Assembly: GCA_964542455.1 (NCBI GenBank)
Contig: CAZIUC010000003.1
Span: forward strand, 62,001-126,000
DNA: 64,000 nucleotides
Source of the DNA: PFJX01 sp964542455
Lineage (GTDB): Bacteria > Pseudomonadota > Gammaproteobacteria > Burkholderiales > Thiobacillaceae
Reading direction: 5' to 3'
The position numbers and the translations under genes are program-made. Positions 26,984-34,637 of this stretch are shown piece by piece. Every line of letters starts with the position of its first letter. Positions within the stretch are counted from its first letter, which is position 1. The notes under the pieces are model-generated. The model made no database searches. It was given only the letters and a program-made list of their open reading frames with translations, and was not told where the DNA came from.

Positions 26984-27248
26984 ATGGTCGCCGCGCGCCA
27001 ACGAGGATCGATTTCAGGCTTGGCTGTACGTCGCGGAAAGCAATCTCGCGGCGGCGGATGACATGCTCGCGCGCATCGGGCATGAAGCCACCTTGCTCCA
27101 GCACTTCCCATTCCTGGGACGAAAGGGCCGCGTACCGGCCACGCGCGAACTGCCTGTGGCACAAACGCCGTTCATTCTCGTGTACCGGGTGACTGGGCAA
27201 GCGGTACGCATTGGCCGCGTGTTGCACCACGCACGCCGCTATCCCTAG
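26913..27248 (+). CDS. ParE/RelE-superfamily toxin
   Basis: A 111-aa protein from ATG at 26913, inside the antitoxin gene. The conserved part begins at LEWSPRANEDRFQAWLYVAE and continues through LARIGHEATLLQHFPFLGRKG, TRELPVAQTPFILVYRV and the typical end VRIGRVLHHARRYP. The first 25 residues (MKKRLTTSSRVSRTTSANSA) are basic and may be dispensable; a shorter product from a non-ATG start is possible. ParE toxins inhibit gyrase, while RelE-type relatives cut mRNA; which applies here cannot be told. Confidence 0.85.
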   Translation: MKKRLTTSSRVSRTTSANSAKRLEWSPRANEDRFQAWLYVAESNLAAADDMLARIGHEATLLQHFPFLGRKGRVPATRELPVAQTPFILVYRVTGQAVRIGRVLHHARRYP

Positions 27249-27267
27249 CCCGCGCAGGTGGGTTTGC

Positions 27268-27293
27268 CGAAGGGTAGGGGCTTCATCAGAGCG
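27268..27293. repeat. dispersed repeat, reverse copy of the pabB-end element
   Basis: AAGGGTAGGGGCTTCATCAGAGCG is the reverse complement of the second half of the element at 8170-8214. A related GGGGCTTCATCAGA occurs near 52841. Confidence 0.6.
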
Positions 27294-27340
27294 GGAGCGA
27301 AATCCATCGATGTGCTCAAGAAGCAGCCGCATACCGCGAG

Positions 27341-27499
27341 GCCGGCGGCGAATCCGGCCTGCCCAAGGACTCCAAGGTCCAGGCACAACAGATCCGCGCC
27401 ATCGCCAGGGAACGCATCACCGGCACCGCCGTGGGAGGCTTGCCGACGGACAAGATGCGGGCCGTGGATGCGGCGATTCGGTTGCACCTGGCATTGTGA
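27341..27499 (+). pseudogene. C-terminal remnant of a MazF/PemK toxin gene
   Basis: An open 52-codon stretch ends GLPKDSKVQAQQIRAIARER, then GTAVGGLPTDKMRAVDAAIR and LHLAL, then TGA. This matches the C-terminal third of MazF-type endoribonuclease toxins. No start or N-terminal beta-barrel sequence is present upstream, where a dispersed repeat begins instead, so this is a broken gene. Confidence 0.65.
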
Positions 27500-27500
27500 T

Positions 27501-27645
27501 GTGGTGGTGATCGAACACAACCTCGACGTGATCAAGATCGCCGACTGGGTCATCGGCCTCGGCACGGAAGGCGGTGAGGGTGGCGGCCAATCCCGTGAGT
27601 CACACCGTAGGGTGCGCGCCGGTGTTGGTGCGGGGGTGCCGGGCC
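27501..27645 (+). pseudogene. decayed duplicate of the uvrA 3' end
   Basis: GTGGTGGTGATCGAACACAA matches uvrA from 25165 onward. The translation VVVIEHNLDVIKIADWVIGLGTEGGEGGG parallels the UvrA C-terminus, with about 40 bases deleted after the GGEGGG codons. The match resumes at AATCC...GAGTCACACC and continues to the GCGCCGGTGTTGGTGCGGGGG near the stop. It marks the far end of the island inserted behind uvrA. Confidence 0.85.
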
Positions 27646-27652
27646 TACAAAC

Positions 27653-29896
27653 TTACGCCATGCCCAGCAACCGCTCGAACGCCTGCAACGGCACCGGTCG
27701 GCTGAACAGATAGCCCTGGTAGGCGATGCAGCCATACTGGTCCAGACGTTCGAGCTGGGCTTCGTTTTCCACACCTTCGGCGATGACATCAAGTCCGAGG
27801 GTGCGCCCCATGGTGATGATGGTCTGGACGATGGCGGCGTCGTTGGGATCGTGGGCTAGGTCGCGCACGAAGGAGCGGTCGATCTTGAGCTGGTCCAGCG
27901 GCAGGCGCTTGAGGTAGGAGAGCGAGGAAAATCCGGTACCGAAGTCGTCCATCGAGAAGCTGAGGCCGATGGCCTGTAACGCTTGCATGCGGATGATGCT
28001 GTCGGCGACGTTGTCGATCACCAGGCTTTCGGTGAGCTCGATCTTGAGGCGAGTTGGGTCGATGTCGTAGTCATCCAGCATGGCTTTCATGTCGGCGACG
28101 AAGCCGGGTTGCCTGAACTGGCGCGCGCTGACGTTGACCGCCAGCCGCAGATCGCGGGTGGCGGGGTTGCCCGACCACGCCTTGATCTGGGCGCAGGCGG
28201 TCTGCATGACCCAGCGGCCGATGGACAGGATCAGGCCGGTTTCTTCCGCCAGGGGAATGAAGATGTCCGGGCTGATCATGCCGCGCTCCGGGTGCTCCCA
28301 GCGCAACAGGGCCTCGGCGCCGATGATGCGGCGCTTGCTGTCGATTTGTGGCTGATAGTGCAGATATAACTGGCACCGTTTCAGAGCGCGGCGCAGGTCG
28401 GCTTCCAGGGCGCCGCGTTCGTCCATCGCGGCCTGCATGGCCGGGTTGAAGAAGCGCAGGGTGTTGCGGCCGGCGTTCTTGGCTTGATAGAGCGCCAGGT
28501 CGGCCTGTTTCAGCAACGATTCAATGCTGTCGTCGTGGCCGTGGAACAGGGTGACGCCGAAGCTGGCGGTGCAGTGGAACTCGCTGTTGGCGAGATCGTA
28601 GGGCAGGGCGAGGGCGTCGCGCAGTTTTTCACCCACCTGGCGGGCCTGGATGGCGGCCTCGTCGGCGCACTCGCTCAGATCTTCCAGGAGCAGCACGAAT
28701 TCATCGCCACCGAGACGGGAAACGGTGTCGTTCATACGCGAAACGGTATCGCATTCGCGCAGGGTGATTTGCAGGCGGCATGCCACTTCGGTCAGCAACT
28801 GGTCGCCCATGGCATGGCCGCGGGTGTCGTTGAGGGTCTTGAAGTTGTCCAGGTCGAGGAACAGCACCGCGCCGTGGTGGTGATTGCGGCTGCTGCTCGC
28901 CAGCGCTTGCGCCAGGCGGTCATAGAGCAGGCGGCGGTTGGGCAGTTGCGTAAGCGGATCGTAATAGGCGAGCCGGTGGATTTCCGCTTCCGCCTCGCTG
29001 TTCTGGGTGATGTCGGAATAAGTGCCGACATAATGGCTGATCTCGCCATCCGGCTTGGCGACGGCGGTGATGGTCAGCCATTCGGCGTGAATCTTGCCGT
29101 CTCGGCGTCGATTCCATATCTCACCCTGCCAGAAGCCCTTGTCCTTGATGGTGGACCACATGAGTTGGTAGAAGCCGCTATCGTGTCGGCCGGAGTGCAG
29201 CAGCGTGGTGGTCTTGCCGATGGCTTCGTCGGCCGAGTAGCCGGTCAGCCGGGTAAAGGCCTGGTTGACGCGGACGATGACGCCGTCGGCATTGGTCACG
29301 ATCATGCCCGCTTGCGACTCGAAGGCGATGGCGGTGATGCGCAGATCCTCCTCAGCCTTCTTGCGTTCCGTGATGTCGTTGACGCTCACCACGACCAAGC
29401 GCTCGTCGCCCAGTTGCAACGGGCTCAGGCCGATTTCGACGGGAAATTCGCCGCCATCGCCGCGCAGGCCATAGTAGTCACCGCCAGCCATGCCCATGAT
29501 GCGGTGCCGTGCCGGGTGTTCCGAATCGCCGCGATAGTCACGGTGGGCGGCGCGGAAACGTTCGGGTATCAGGTCTTCGATGGTCAGCCCGTCCATGCCC
29601 CCCCTGGGGTAGCCGAACATGGCTTCGGCGAGGGTGTTGGCCTGGGTGATACATCCGTGTCGGCCCATCACCAGCATGGCGAATGGCATGGCGCGCAGGA
29701 TCAGGTGGGCGCTCGCCCCGCTTTTGCGCAAGGCGTCTTGGGAGACTTCCAGGGCGGCGTGGGCTCGCAGCAGGGCTGCGTTTTGCGCTTCCAGTCGTTC
29801 CTGATTCGCCTGAAGTTCATGCAGACGCGCATCGACCGGGCAAGCTGGTGTTCCCAGCAGATTGCAGCGTGCGCCGGCATGGCGAAGTCCGGCCAT
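27653..29896 (-). CDS. PAS-PAS-GGDEF-EAL c-di-GMP signalling protein
   Basis: A 747-aa protein with a short N-terminal coiled-coil (LHELQANQERLEAQNAALLRAH), two PAS domains (about residues 60-175 and 185-300), a GGDEF domain and an EAL domain. The active motif GGDEF is intact (RLGGDEFVLLLEDL), as is EAL (IGAEALLRWEHPE). DDFGTGFSSLSYLKRLPLDQ and LKIDRSFVRDL are also present. Both domains therefore look catalytically competent, and the protein could make or degrade c-di-GMP. There is no membrane segment, so signals are probably cytoplasmic (redox or ligand through PAS). The location after the island and before a PAS kinase suggests a small signalling cluster. Confidence 0.93.
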   Translation of the reverse strand: MAGLRHAGARCNLLGTPACPVDARLHELQANQERLEAQNAALLRAHAALEVSQDALRKSGASAHLILRAMPFAMLVMGRHGCITQANTLAEAMFGYPRGGMDGLTIEDLIPERFRAAHRDYRGDSEHPARHRIMGMAGGDYYGLRGDGGEFPVEIGLSPLQLGDERLVVVSVNDITERKKAEEDLRITAIAFESQAGMIVTNADGVIVRVNQAFTRLTGYSADEAIGKTTTLLHSGRHDSGFYQLMWSTIKDKGFWQGEIWNRRRDGKIHAEWLTITAVAKPDGEISHYVGTYSDITQNSEAEAEIHRLAYYDPLTQLPNRRLLYDRLAQALASSSRNHHHGAVLFLDLDNFKTLNDTRGHAMGDQLLTEVACRLQITLRECDTVSRMNDTVSRLGGDEFVLLLEDLSECADEAAIQARQVGEKLRDALALPYDLANSEFHCTASFGVTLFHGHDDSIESLLKQADLALYQAKNAGRNTLRFFNPAMQAAMDERGALEADLRRALKRCQLYLHYQPQIDSKRRIIGAEALLRWEHPERGMISPDIFIPLAEETGLILSIGRWVMQTACAQIKAWSGNPATRDLRLAVNVSARQFRQPGFVADMKAMLDDYDIDPTRLKIELTESLVIDNVADSIIRMQALQAIGLSFSMDDFGTGFSSLSYLKRLPLDQLKIDRSFVRDLAHDPNDAAIVQTIITMGRTLGLDVIAEGVENEAQLERLDQYGCIAYQGYLFSRPVPLQAFERLLGMA

Positions 29897-30111
29897 GATC
29901 TAGCCGGCCTTGTGGGCCGGGATGCTCCGTCCAGAGACGATGATGTGAACCGCAAACATGTTCCGCTCCCTGTCCTCGGTTCACCGACGTGTGTGCGGCA
30001 AATCCGGTTCAAACAAAGCGGGACAGTTTTTTGGGCCCCGGTGATGCAGACAAACTGGATACTGCGAAGCCGATATCGGCAATGTGATGAATATCTTGAA
30101 CCGTAGATCGG

Positions 30112-30663
30112 CTACTCCGGGCAAGTCCCCGTCTCCACCATCGCGCGCGCGATTTTTTCCAGCTTGGTCGAGTGGTCGCGGGCATGTTTGCGCAGACGCT
30201 CGAAGGCGGCCTGCTGGTCGAGGTTCCAGGCGCGCATGGCGATGCCGACCGCCGTGCCGATGTTGCGGTTGCTCTGCAGCGCCGCGCGCAGGCCGTCGAA
30301 TTCCTGAGAACGGGCCAGCGCGGCGCGCAGCATGGGCACGATGCGCGGCACATCGAGGGGCTTGACCAGGTAGCCCAGCGCCCCAAGTTTCACCGCCTGT
30401 TGCACCAGTTCTTCGTCGTCATAGGCGGTGAAGAACAAGAACGGCACCGTCGTTTCAGTGCGCAGTCGCCGCGCCAGTTCCAGGCCATCGAGGCCGGGCA
30501 TGCGGATATCGAGCAAGGCCAGATCGGGTTGCTCGCTCTGGCATAGTGCCAGTGCGCGCAACCCGTCACGCGCTTCGACCACCTCGTAGCCGGCCTCGCG
30601 CAAGCCCTCGGCCAGGGTGAACAACACGACACGGTCATCGTCGGCGACCAGAAGTTTCGCCAT
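30112..30663 (-). CDS. REC-ANTAR response regulator
   Basis: A 183-aa protein from ATG at 30663. The receiver domain starts MAKLLVADDDRVVLFTLAEG, with phospho-Asp in LALLDIRMPGLDG, FFTAYDDEE and lysine in GYLVKPLD. The C-terminal helices LRAALQSNRNIGTAVGIAMR and AFERLRKHARDHSTKLEKIA form an ANTAR domain, which binds paired hairpins in nascent RNA and prevents termination. Its stop and start arrangement with the upstream histidine kinase (a one-base gap between that gene's stop and this ATG) supports a two-component pair. Confidence 0.92.
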   Translation of the reverse strand: MAKLLVADDDRVVLFTLAEGLREAGYEVVEARDGLRALALCQSEQPDLALLDIRMPGLDGLELARRLRTETTVPFLFFTAYDDEELVQQAVKLGALGYLVKPLDVPRIVPMLRAALARSQEFDGLRAALQSNRNIGTAVGIAMRAWNLDQQAAFERLRKHARDHSTKLEKIARAMVETGTCPE

Positions 30664-30664
30664 G

Positions 30665-31744
30665 TCACGCTCCTTTGTAGGAAATCGCTTGCACCACCGG
30701 GGCTTCCAGGCGCAGGTGGGTGGTGAGCAGTTTGGCGGCATCCCGAGTAACGGACAGGTACGCGCCGTGTTCCGGCAACAGGGAGTTCACCAGACACAGG
30801 CCGGTCTTCAGCCCGGTGCTGTTTTTCAGATCGTATTCGCCGTCGTCGCCCAGAGTGTTGCGAATGACGACATGGGCGCGCACACCGTCGGCATTGATGC
30901 TGACCAGCGGCGTCGCGGCCTCGGGTGGGGAATGCTTGACCGCGTTGAGGATGAGTTCGTTCAGAATCAGGGCGACAGCCACGGCTTCGTCGCGGTTGAT
31001 CTGTACCGGCTGGAACGAGGCGTGTTCATTCTCGATGTGAAACTCGACCGGCCGCTGTGTCTGCTCCATCACGGTCGTACAGATATGCCTGATCGTGTCG
31101 CACAGGCGGATCGCCTCGTCCGGATCGGCGCTTTGCAGACCGTGCACCATGGCGATGGCGTGTACCTGGGTAATGGCCTTGTCCAGATGCGGGTCGAGCT
31201 CCAGGAATTTTCCCAGTTCCCGGCGCAGCAGGCCGACCACGCTTTGCAGGTTGTTCTTGATGCGGTGATGCACCTCGCGCACCAGGACTTCGCGCTGCTT
31301 TTCCATATCGGCCAGGCGTTGTTGTTCCAACTGCTTGCGCGCGGTGATGTCGAGCGCGGCGAAACTCACGCCCCGTGACAGGTCGACCGGGTCGATCGGC
31401 ACGGAGGAAAGCAGGATGTGCAGGATGGCGCCGCTTTTCGTTTGCCAGCGGGTTTCCACCACGCCGATGCCATTCCGCGCGATCTGGATGTTTTCCTCGC
31501 GTTCGACCTGGTTGTATTCCGCCTCGCCAGGATAGAGCAGACGCGCCGGTTGCCCGATCAGTTCTTCGGCGGTATGGCCGGTGAGCCTGGTCATGGCCGG
31601 GTTGATCGACTGAATGACGCGGTTGATGGTCAGGCCGATACCCGCCGGTGAGGCTTGCAGGATGCCGCGCATTTGCGCTTCGACGGGGCAACACTCCGCC
31701 AGGTCTTGCGCGCGCCGTTCGATACCGTTCCAGGGTTGTTCCAT
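30665..31744 (-). CDS. PAS-domain sensor histidine kinase (HisKA_2 type)
   Basis: A 359-aa soluble kinase. A PAS domain lies at about residues 30-140 (AEELIGQPARLLYPGEAEYN, TKSGAILHILLSSVP). The H-box VREVHHRIKNNLQSVVGLLR is the HisKA_2 type often paired with ANTAR regulators, followed by LNELILNAVKHSPPEAATPL (N-box) and KNSTGLKTGLCLVNSLL. It precedes the REC-ANTAR gene on the same strand. The signal is unknown. Confidence 0.92.
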   Translation of the reverse strand: MEQPWNGIERRAQDLAECCPVEAQMRGILQASPAGIGLTINRVIQSINPAMTRLTGHTAEELIGQPARLLYPGEAEYNQVEREENIQIARNGIGVVETRWQTKSGAILHILLSSVPIDPVDLSRGVSFAALDITARKQLEQQRLADMEKQREVLVREVHHRIKNNLQSVVGLLRRELGKFLELDPHLDKAITQVHAIAMVHGLQSADPDEAIRLCDTIRHICTTVMEQTQRPVEFHIENEHASFQPVQINRDEAVAVALILNELILNAVKHSPPEAATPLVSINADGVRAHVVIRNTLGDDGEYDLKNSTGLKTGLCLVNSLLPEHGAYLSVTRDAAKLLTTHLRLEAPVVQAISYKGA

Positions 31745-31937
31745 TCCGCCTCATTTCTATGCCCGTCCTGGGCCGGCTGAAAAAATACCTGAATACCCTG
31801 ATTCGCACCAGGGGTAAGTCAGTAAGTGGTCGGGCTATTCAGGGCGCAACGCCGGCACTGGCAGGCACGGGGAAAAGGCTAGAATAGCGCGGTTTTTTGC
31901 CCCGCCTGTTTTGCTCGCAACGAGCCACCTTGACGCC

Positions 31938-33320
31938 ATGTCCCGATCCGATTCCAACCCGATGACATCCACCGAACGCCGCGCCGCCATCTCCCTGGCC
32001 GGCATTTTCGGGCTGCGCATGTTGGGCATGTTTTTCATCCTGCCGGTGTTCGCGCTGTACGCAAAAACCCTGCCCGGCGGCGACGACCACACCCTGATCG
32101 GCCTTGCCCTGGGCATGTATGGCCTGACCCAGGCGATCTTGATGATTCCCTTTGGCATGGCCTCGGACCGCTTTGGGCGCAAGCCGGTGATCATCGTCGG
32201 CCTGCTGATTTTTGCGCTTGGCAGCTTTTTCGCGGCGAACGCCACGGATCTCTGGGGGATCATGATCGGCCGCGCGCTGCAAGGCGCCGGCGCCATTTCG
32301 GCGGCGTTGACGGCTTTGCTGGCGGACCTGACGCGCGAGGAAAAACGCACCCAGGCGATGGCCATGATCGGCAGCACCATCGGCCTGGCCTTCGCCGTGT
32401 CTCTGGCGGCGGGGCCGGCGTTCTATCACTGGATCGGCGTGCCGGGCATGTTCGCCATGACCGGCGTGCTGGCGCTGCTGGCGATCCTGGTGGTCAGGTT
32501 CGTCACACCCAACCCCGGCAAGACCGCTTTCCATTCTGACGCCGAAGCCAATCCGGCGCGGCTGGGCGATGTCATGCGCAATGTAGAACTGTTGCGTTTG
32601 AACTGGGGCATCTTTTCCCTGCACGCGGCACAGATGGCCATGTTCATCGTCGTGCCCTTCGCCCTGGTGCGCGGCGGCCTGGACGCGCAACACCACTGGC
32701 AGGTCTATCTGCCGGTGCTGCTGGCGTCCCTGGTGCTGCTGGTGCCGGTCATCATCTATGGCGAAAAGCGCGGCGAACTGAAAAAGGTGTTCGTGTCCGC
32801 CATCGCCCTGATGTTCGTCGCCCAGATCGGCCTGGCCTTCTCCATGCACCTGTTCTGGGGCGTGGTGACGGCGCTGTTCATCTACTTCGTGGCTTTCAAC
32901 ATCCTGGAAGCCAGCCTGCCTTCGCTGGTTTCCAAAATCGCCCCGCCCGAGGCCAAGGGCACGGCGATGGGCGTCTACAACACCTCACAGGCGCTCGGCA
33001 TGTTCTTCGGTGGCCTTGTCGGCGGCTGGCTGGCCCAGCACCAGGGCTTCGCCGCCGTGTTCGCGTTCTGCGCCGGGTTGATGGGGATCTGGTTGTTGCT
33101 GGCCGCGCGCATGGTGCCGCCGCCACGGGTGAAGACCCAGATGTTCCACGTCGGCACCCTGAGCGCCGACGCGGCGCAGCGCCTGGCGAGCAAGCTCACG
33201 GTATTCGTCGGCGTGGAAGCGGTGACCGTGTTGCCGGAGGAAGGCTCTGTGCTGCTCAAGGTGAGCCAGAACGGTTGGGATGAGGAAGGCGTGAAACATT
33301 TACTGCAAGGAGGACATTGA
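31938..33320 (+). CDS. MFS transporter, YajR-like with C-terminal ferredoxin-fold domain
   Basis: About 460 aa from ATG at 31938; MTSTERRAAISLAGIF at 31962 is an alternative start. Twelve hydrophobic segments and the MFS loop motif GMASDRFGRKPVII are visible. The last 60 residues after the final helix (HVGTLSADAAQRLASKLTVF... to ...GVKHLLQGGH) are soluble and resemble the YAM/ferredoxin-like domain of YajR. The position between uvrA and ssb is the usual betaproteobacterial neighbourhood, here separated from uvrA by the accessory genes. The substrate is unknown. The stop codon abuts the ssb ATG. Confidence 0.88.
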   Translation: MSRSDSNPMTSTERRAAISLAGIFGLRMLGMFFILPVFALYAKTLPGGDDHTLIGLALGMYGLTQAILMIPFGMASDRFGRKPVIIVGLLIFALGSFFAANATDLWGIMIGRALQGAGAISAALTALLADLTREEKRTQAMAMIGSTIGLAFAVSLAAGPAFYHWIGVPGMFAMTGVLALLAILVVRFVTPNPGKTAFHSDAEANPARLGDVMRNVELLRLNWGIFSLHAAQMAMFIVVPFALVRGGLDAQHHWQVYLPVLLASLVLLVPVIIYGEKRGELKKVFVSAIALMFVAQIGLAFSMHLFWGVVTALFIYFVAFNILEASLPSLVSKIAPPEAKGTAMGVYNTSQALGMFFGGLVGGWLAQHQGFAAVFAFCAGLMGIWLLLAARMVPPPRVKTQMFHVGTLSADAAQRLASKLTVFVGVEAVTVLPEEGSVLLKVSQNGWDEEGVKHLLQGGH

Positions 33321-33818
33321 ATGGCTTCGGTGAACAAGGTGATCATCATTGGAAACCTCGGAAAAGACCCCGAGATGCGCTATATGCCCAGCGGCGACGC
33401 CATCGCCAACCTGCGTATCGCGACGACCGACAAGTTCAAGGATCGCAACGGCGAAATGCAGGAGGCGACCGAATGGCATTCGGTGGCGTTTTTCGGCAAG
33501 ACGGCCGAAATCTGCGGGCAGTATCTGAAGAAAGGTAGCCAGATCTACGTGGAAGGCAGCCTTCGCACGCGTAAGTGGCAAGACAAGGACGGCAACGACC
33601 GCTACACCACCGAGATTCGCGGCGACCGCATGCAGATGCTGGGTGGCCGGGGTGGCGGTGGTGGTGGTGGCATGGCCGACTACGACGCCCCACCGATGGA
33701 TAGCGCCCCGCGCGGCAAGCCGTCAGGCGCTGCTTCCGGCGGCGGATCTTCGGGCGGTGCCTCAGGTGGTTCCTCGGGCGGCGGCTTCGGGGATATGGAC
33801 GACGATATTCCGTTTTAA
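33321..33818 (+). CDS. ssb: single-stranded DNA-binding protein
   Basis: A 165-aa SSB. The OB-fold starts MASVNKVIIIGNLGKDPEMR and includes TEWHSVAFFGKTAEICGQYL and GSQIYVEGSLRTRKWQDKDG. A Gly/Ser-rich linker leads to the conserved tip FGDMDDDIPF. The gene begins directly after the MFS stop, preceded by AAGGAGG, so the two are co-transcribed. Confidence 0.97.
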   Translation: MASVNKVIIIGNLGKDPEMRYMPSGDAIANLRIATTDKFKDRNGEMQEATEWHSVAFFGKTAEICGQYLKKGSQIYVEGSLRTRKWQDKDGNDRYTTEIRGDRMQMLGGRGGGGGGGMADYDAPPMDSAPRGKPSGAASGGGSSGGASGGSSGGGFGDMDDDIPF

Positions 33819-33833
33819 TTCGGAAAGCAGGAC

Positions 33834-33992
33834 GTGGAACTGGCGACCGGCATCATCAAATCGGTCATGAGGCTGCGCCAGTTCCTGCTACGCGGGCCGA
33901 AGAAGGGGGCAGGCGAATAGACCCTGGCCTGTCCGGCGTGGAATCAGAAGCGGGTGGCCGTATCGCGCCTGCAATCCGTCCAACGCCCTTGA
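33834..33992 (+). pseudogene. C-terminal remnant of an IS1182-type transposase
   Basis: Read from 33834, the frame gives KSVMRLRQFLLRGPKKGAGE, then a TAG stop where TGG (Trp) is expected, then TLACPAWNQKRV. This resembles the usual RQFLLRGLxxVxxEW(T/S)LVCxAxNLKR ending of IS1182-family transposases. The rest of the element is gone. It fills part of the otherwise empty 350-base gap after ssb; the remainder of that gap shows no gene. Confidence 0.6.
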
Positions 33993-34169
33993 AATAGCAA
34001 GAAAATCATTCGAATTCGGCATGAATGAGACTTTGAATGCCTAAATATTGCTAGATCCTCGCTTTGGTCGGGATCGTGGCTCCTTGTGGCATTTCAAGTC
34101 CGACCGGCTGCCAACCGCCAAAGAACCGACAGACTGACAACCAGGCTGGCTTCCCATTTGTTACTGGCG

Positions 34170-34637
34170 TCACCCACTGGCCTTGCTGTACCCGGCCGGC
34201 ATGATGAACGCCTGGAGCAGGCGAAGCAGGCGACCTCCGACACCGCTGTTGGCCTGCCCCAGGGTGAGAAGGTCGTGGCGGCCGCCCAGGTAGCCTGGGT
34301 TACCACCGGCGACCACCAGGTCGGGTTTCCACTCGGCGATGCAATCAACGAAAGCCTGCCGTGGCTGGCCGTGACGGGCCAGCAATTTCGCCTCGCCGGC
34401 ATCCAGGTTGGCGGCCAGGAAAGTCAGACGGCGTAGGGCTTCCGTTTCGTGGCTGTTCTTGATTTCCGCGCGGCTGGGTGGAGGGTAGCCGCCATCCAGG
34501 CTGGCGTCTGGTTCGATCAGATGCAGCAGGGCCAGTTCGGCTCCGCCCAGGCGCGCCAGACTGAACGCCCGGCGGGCGACGGCCCGGCCACTCTCGTTGA
34601 AATCCACCACGGCAAGAATTCGGCGATAGTCACGCAT
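34170..34637 (-). CDS. universal stress protein (UspA family)
   Basis: About 155 aa from ATG at 34637, which overlaps the stop of the SulP gene by eight bases. MRDYRRILAVVDFNESGRAV is the Usp N-terminus. The C-terminal nucleotide-binding region has PDLVVAGGNPGYLGG and ANSGVGGRLLRLLQ, a divergent form of the G-x2-G-x9-G-S/T motif. Coupling to a SulP anion transporter suggests a role in regulating or protecting transport. It is the last gene of the 34-37 kb operon. Confidence 0.85.
   Translation of the reverse strand: MRDYRRILAVVDFNESGRAVARRAFSLARLGGAELALLHLIEPDASLDGGYPPPSRAEIKNSHETEALRRLTFLAANLDAGEAKLLARHGQPRQAFVDCIAEWKPDLVVAGGNPGYLGGRHDLLTLGQANSGVGGRLLRLLQAFIMPAGYSKASG

Noticed and set aside
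28484..30106. 540-codon open frame on the plus strand
   Set aside because: Antisense to the GGDEF-EAL gene, which has clear catalytic motifs in the other strand.
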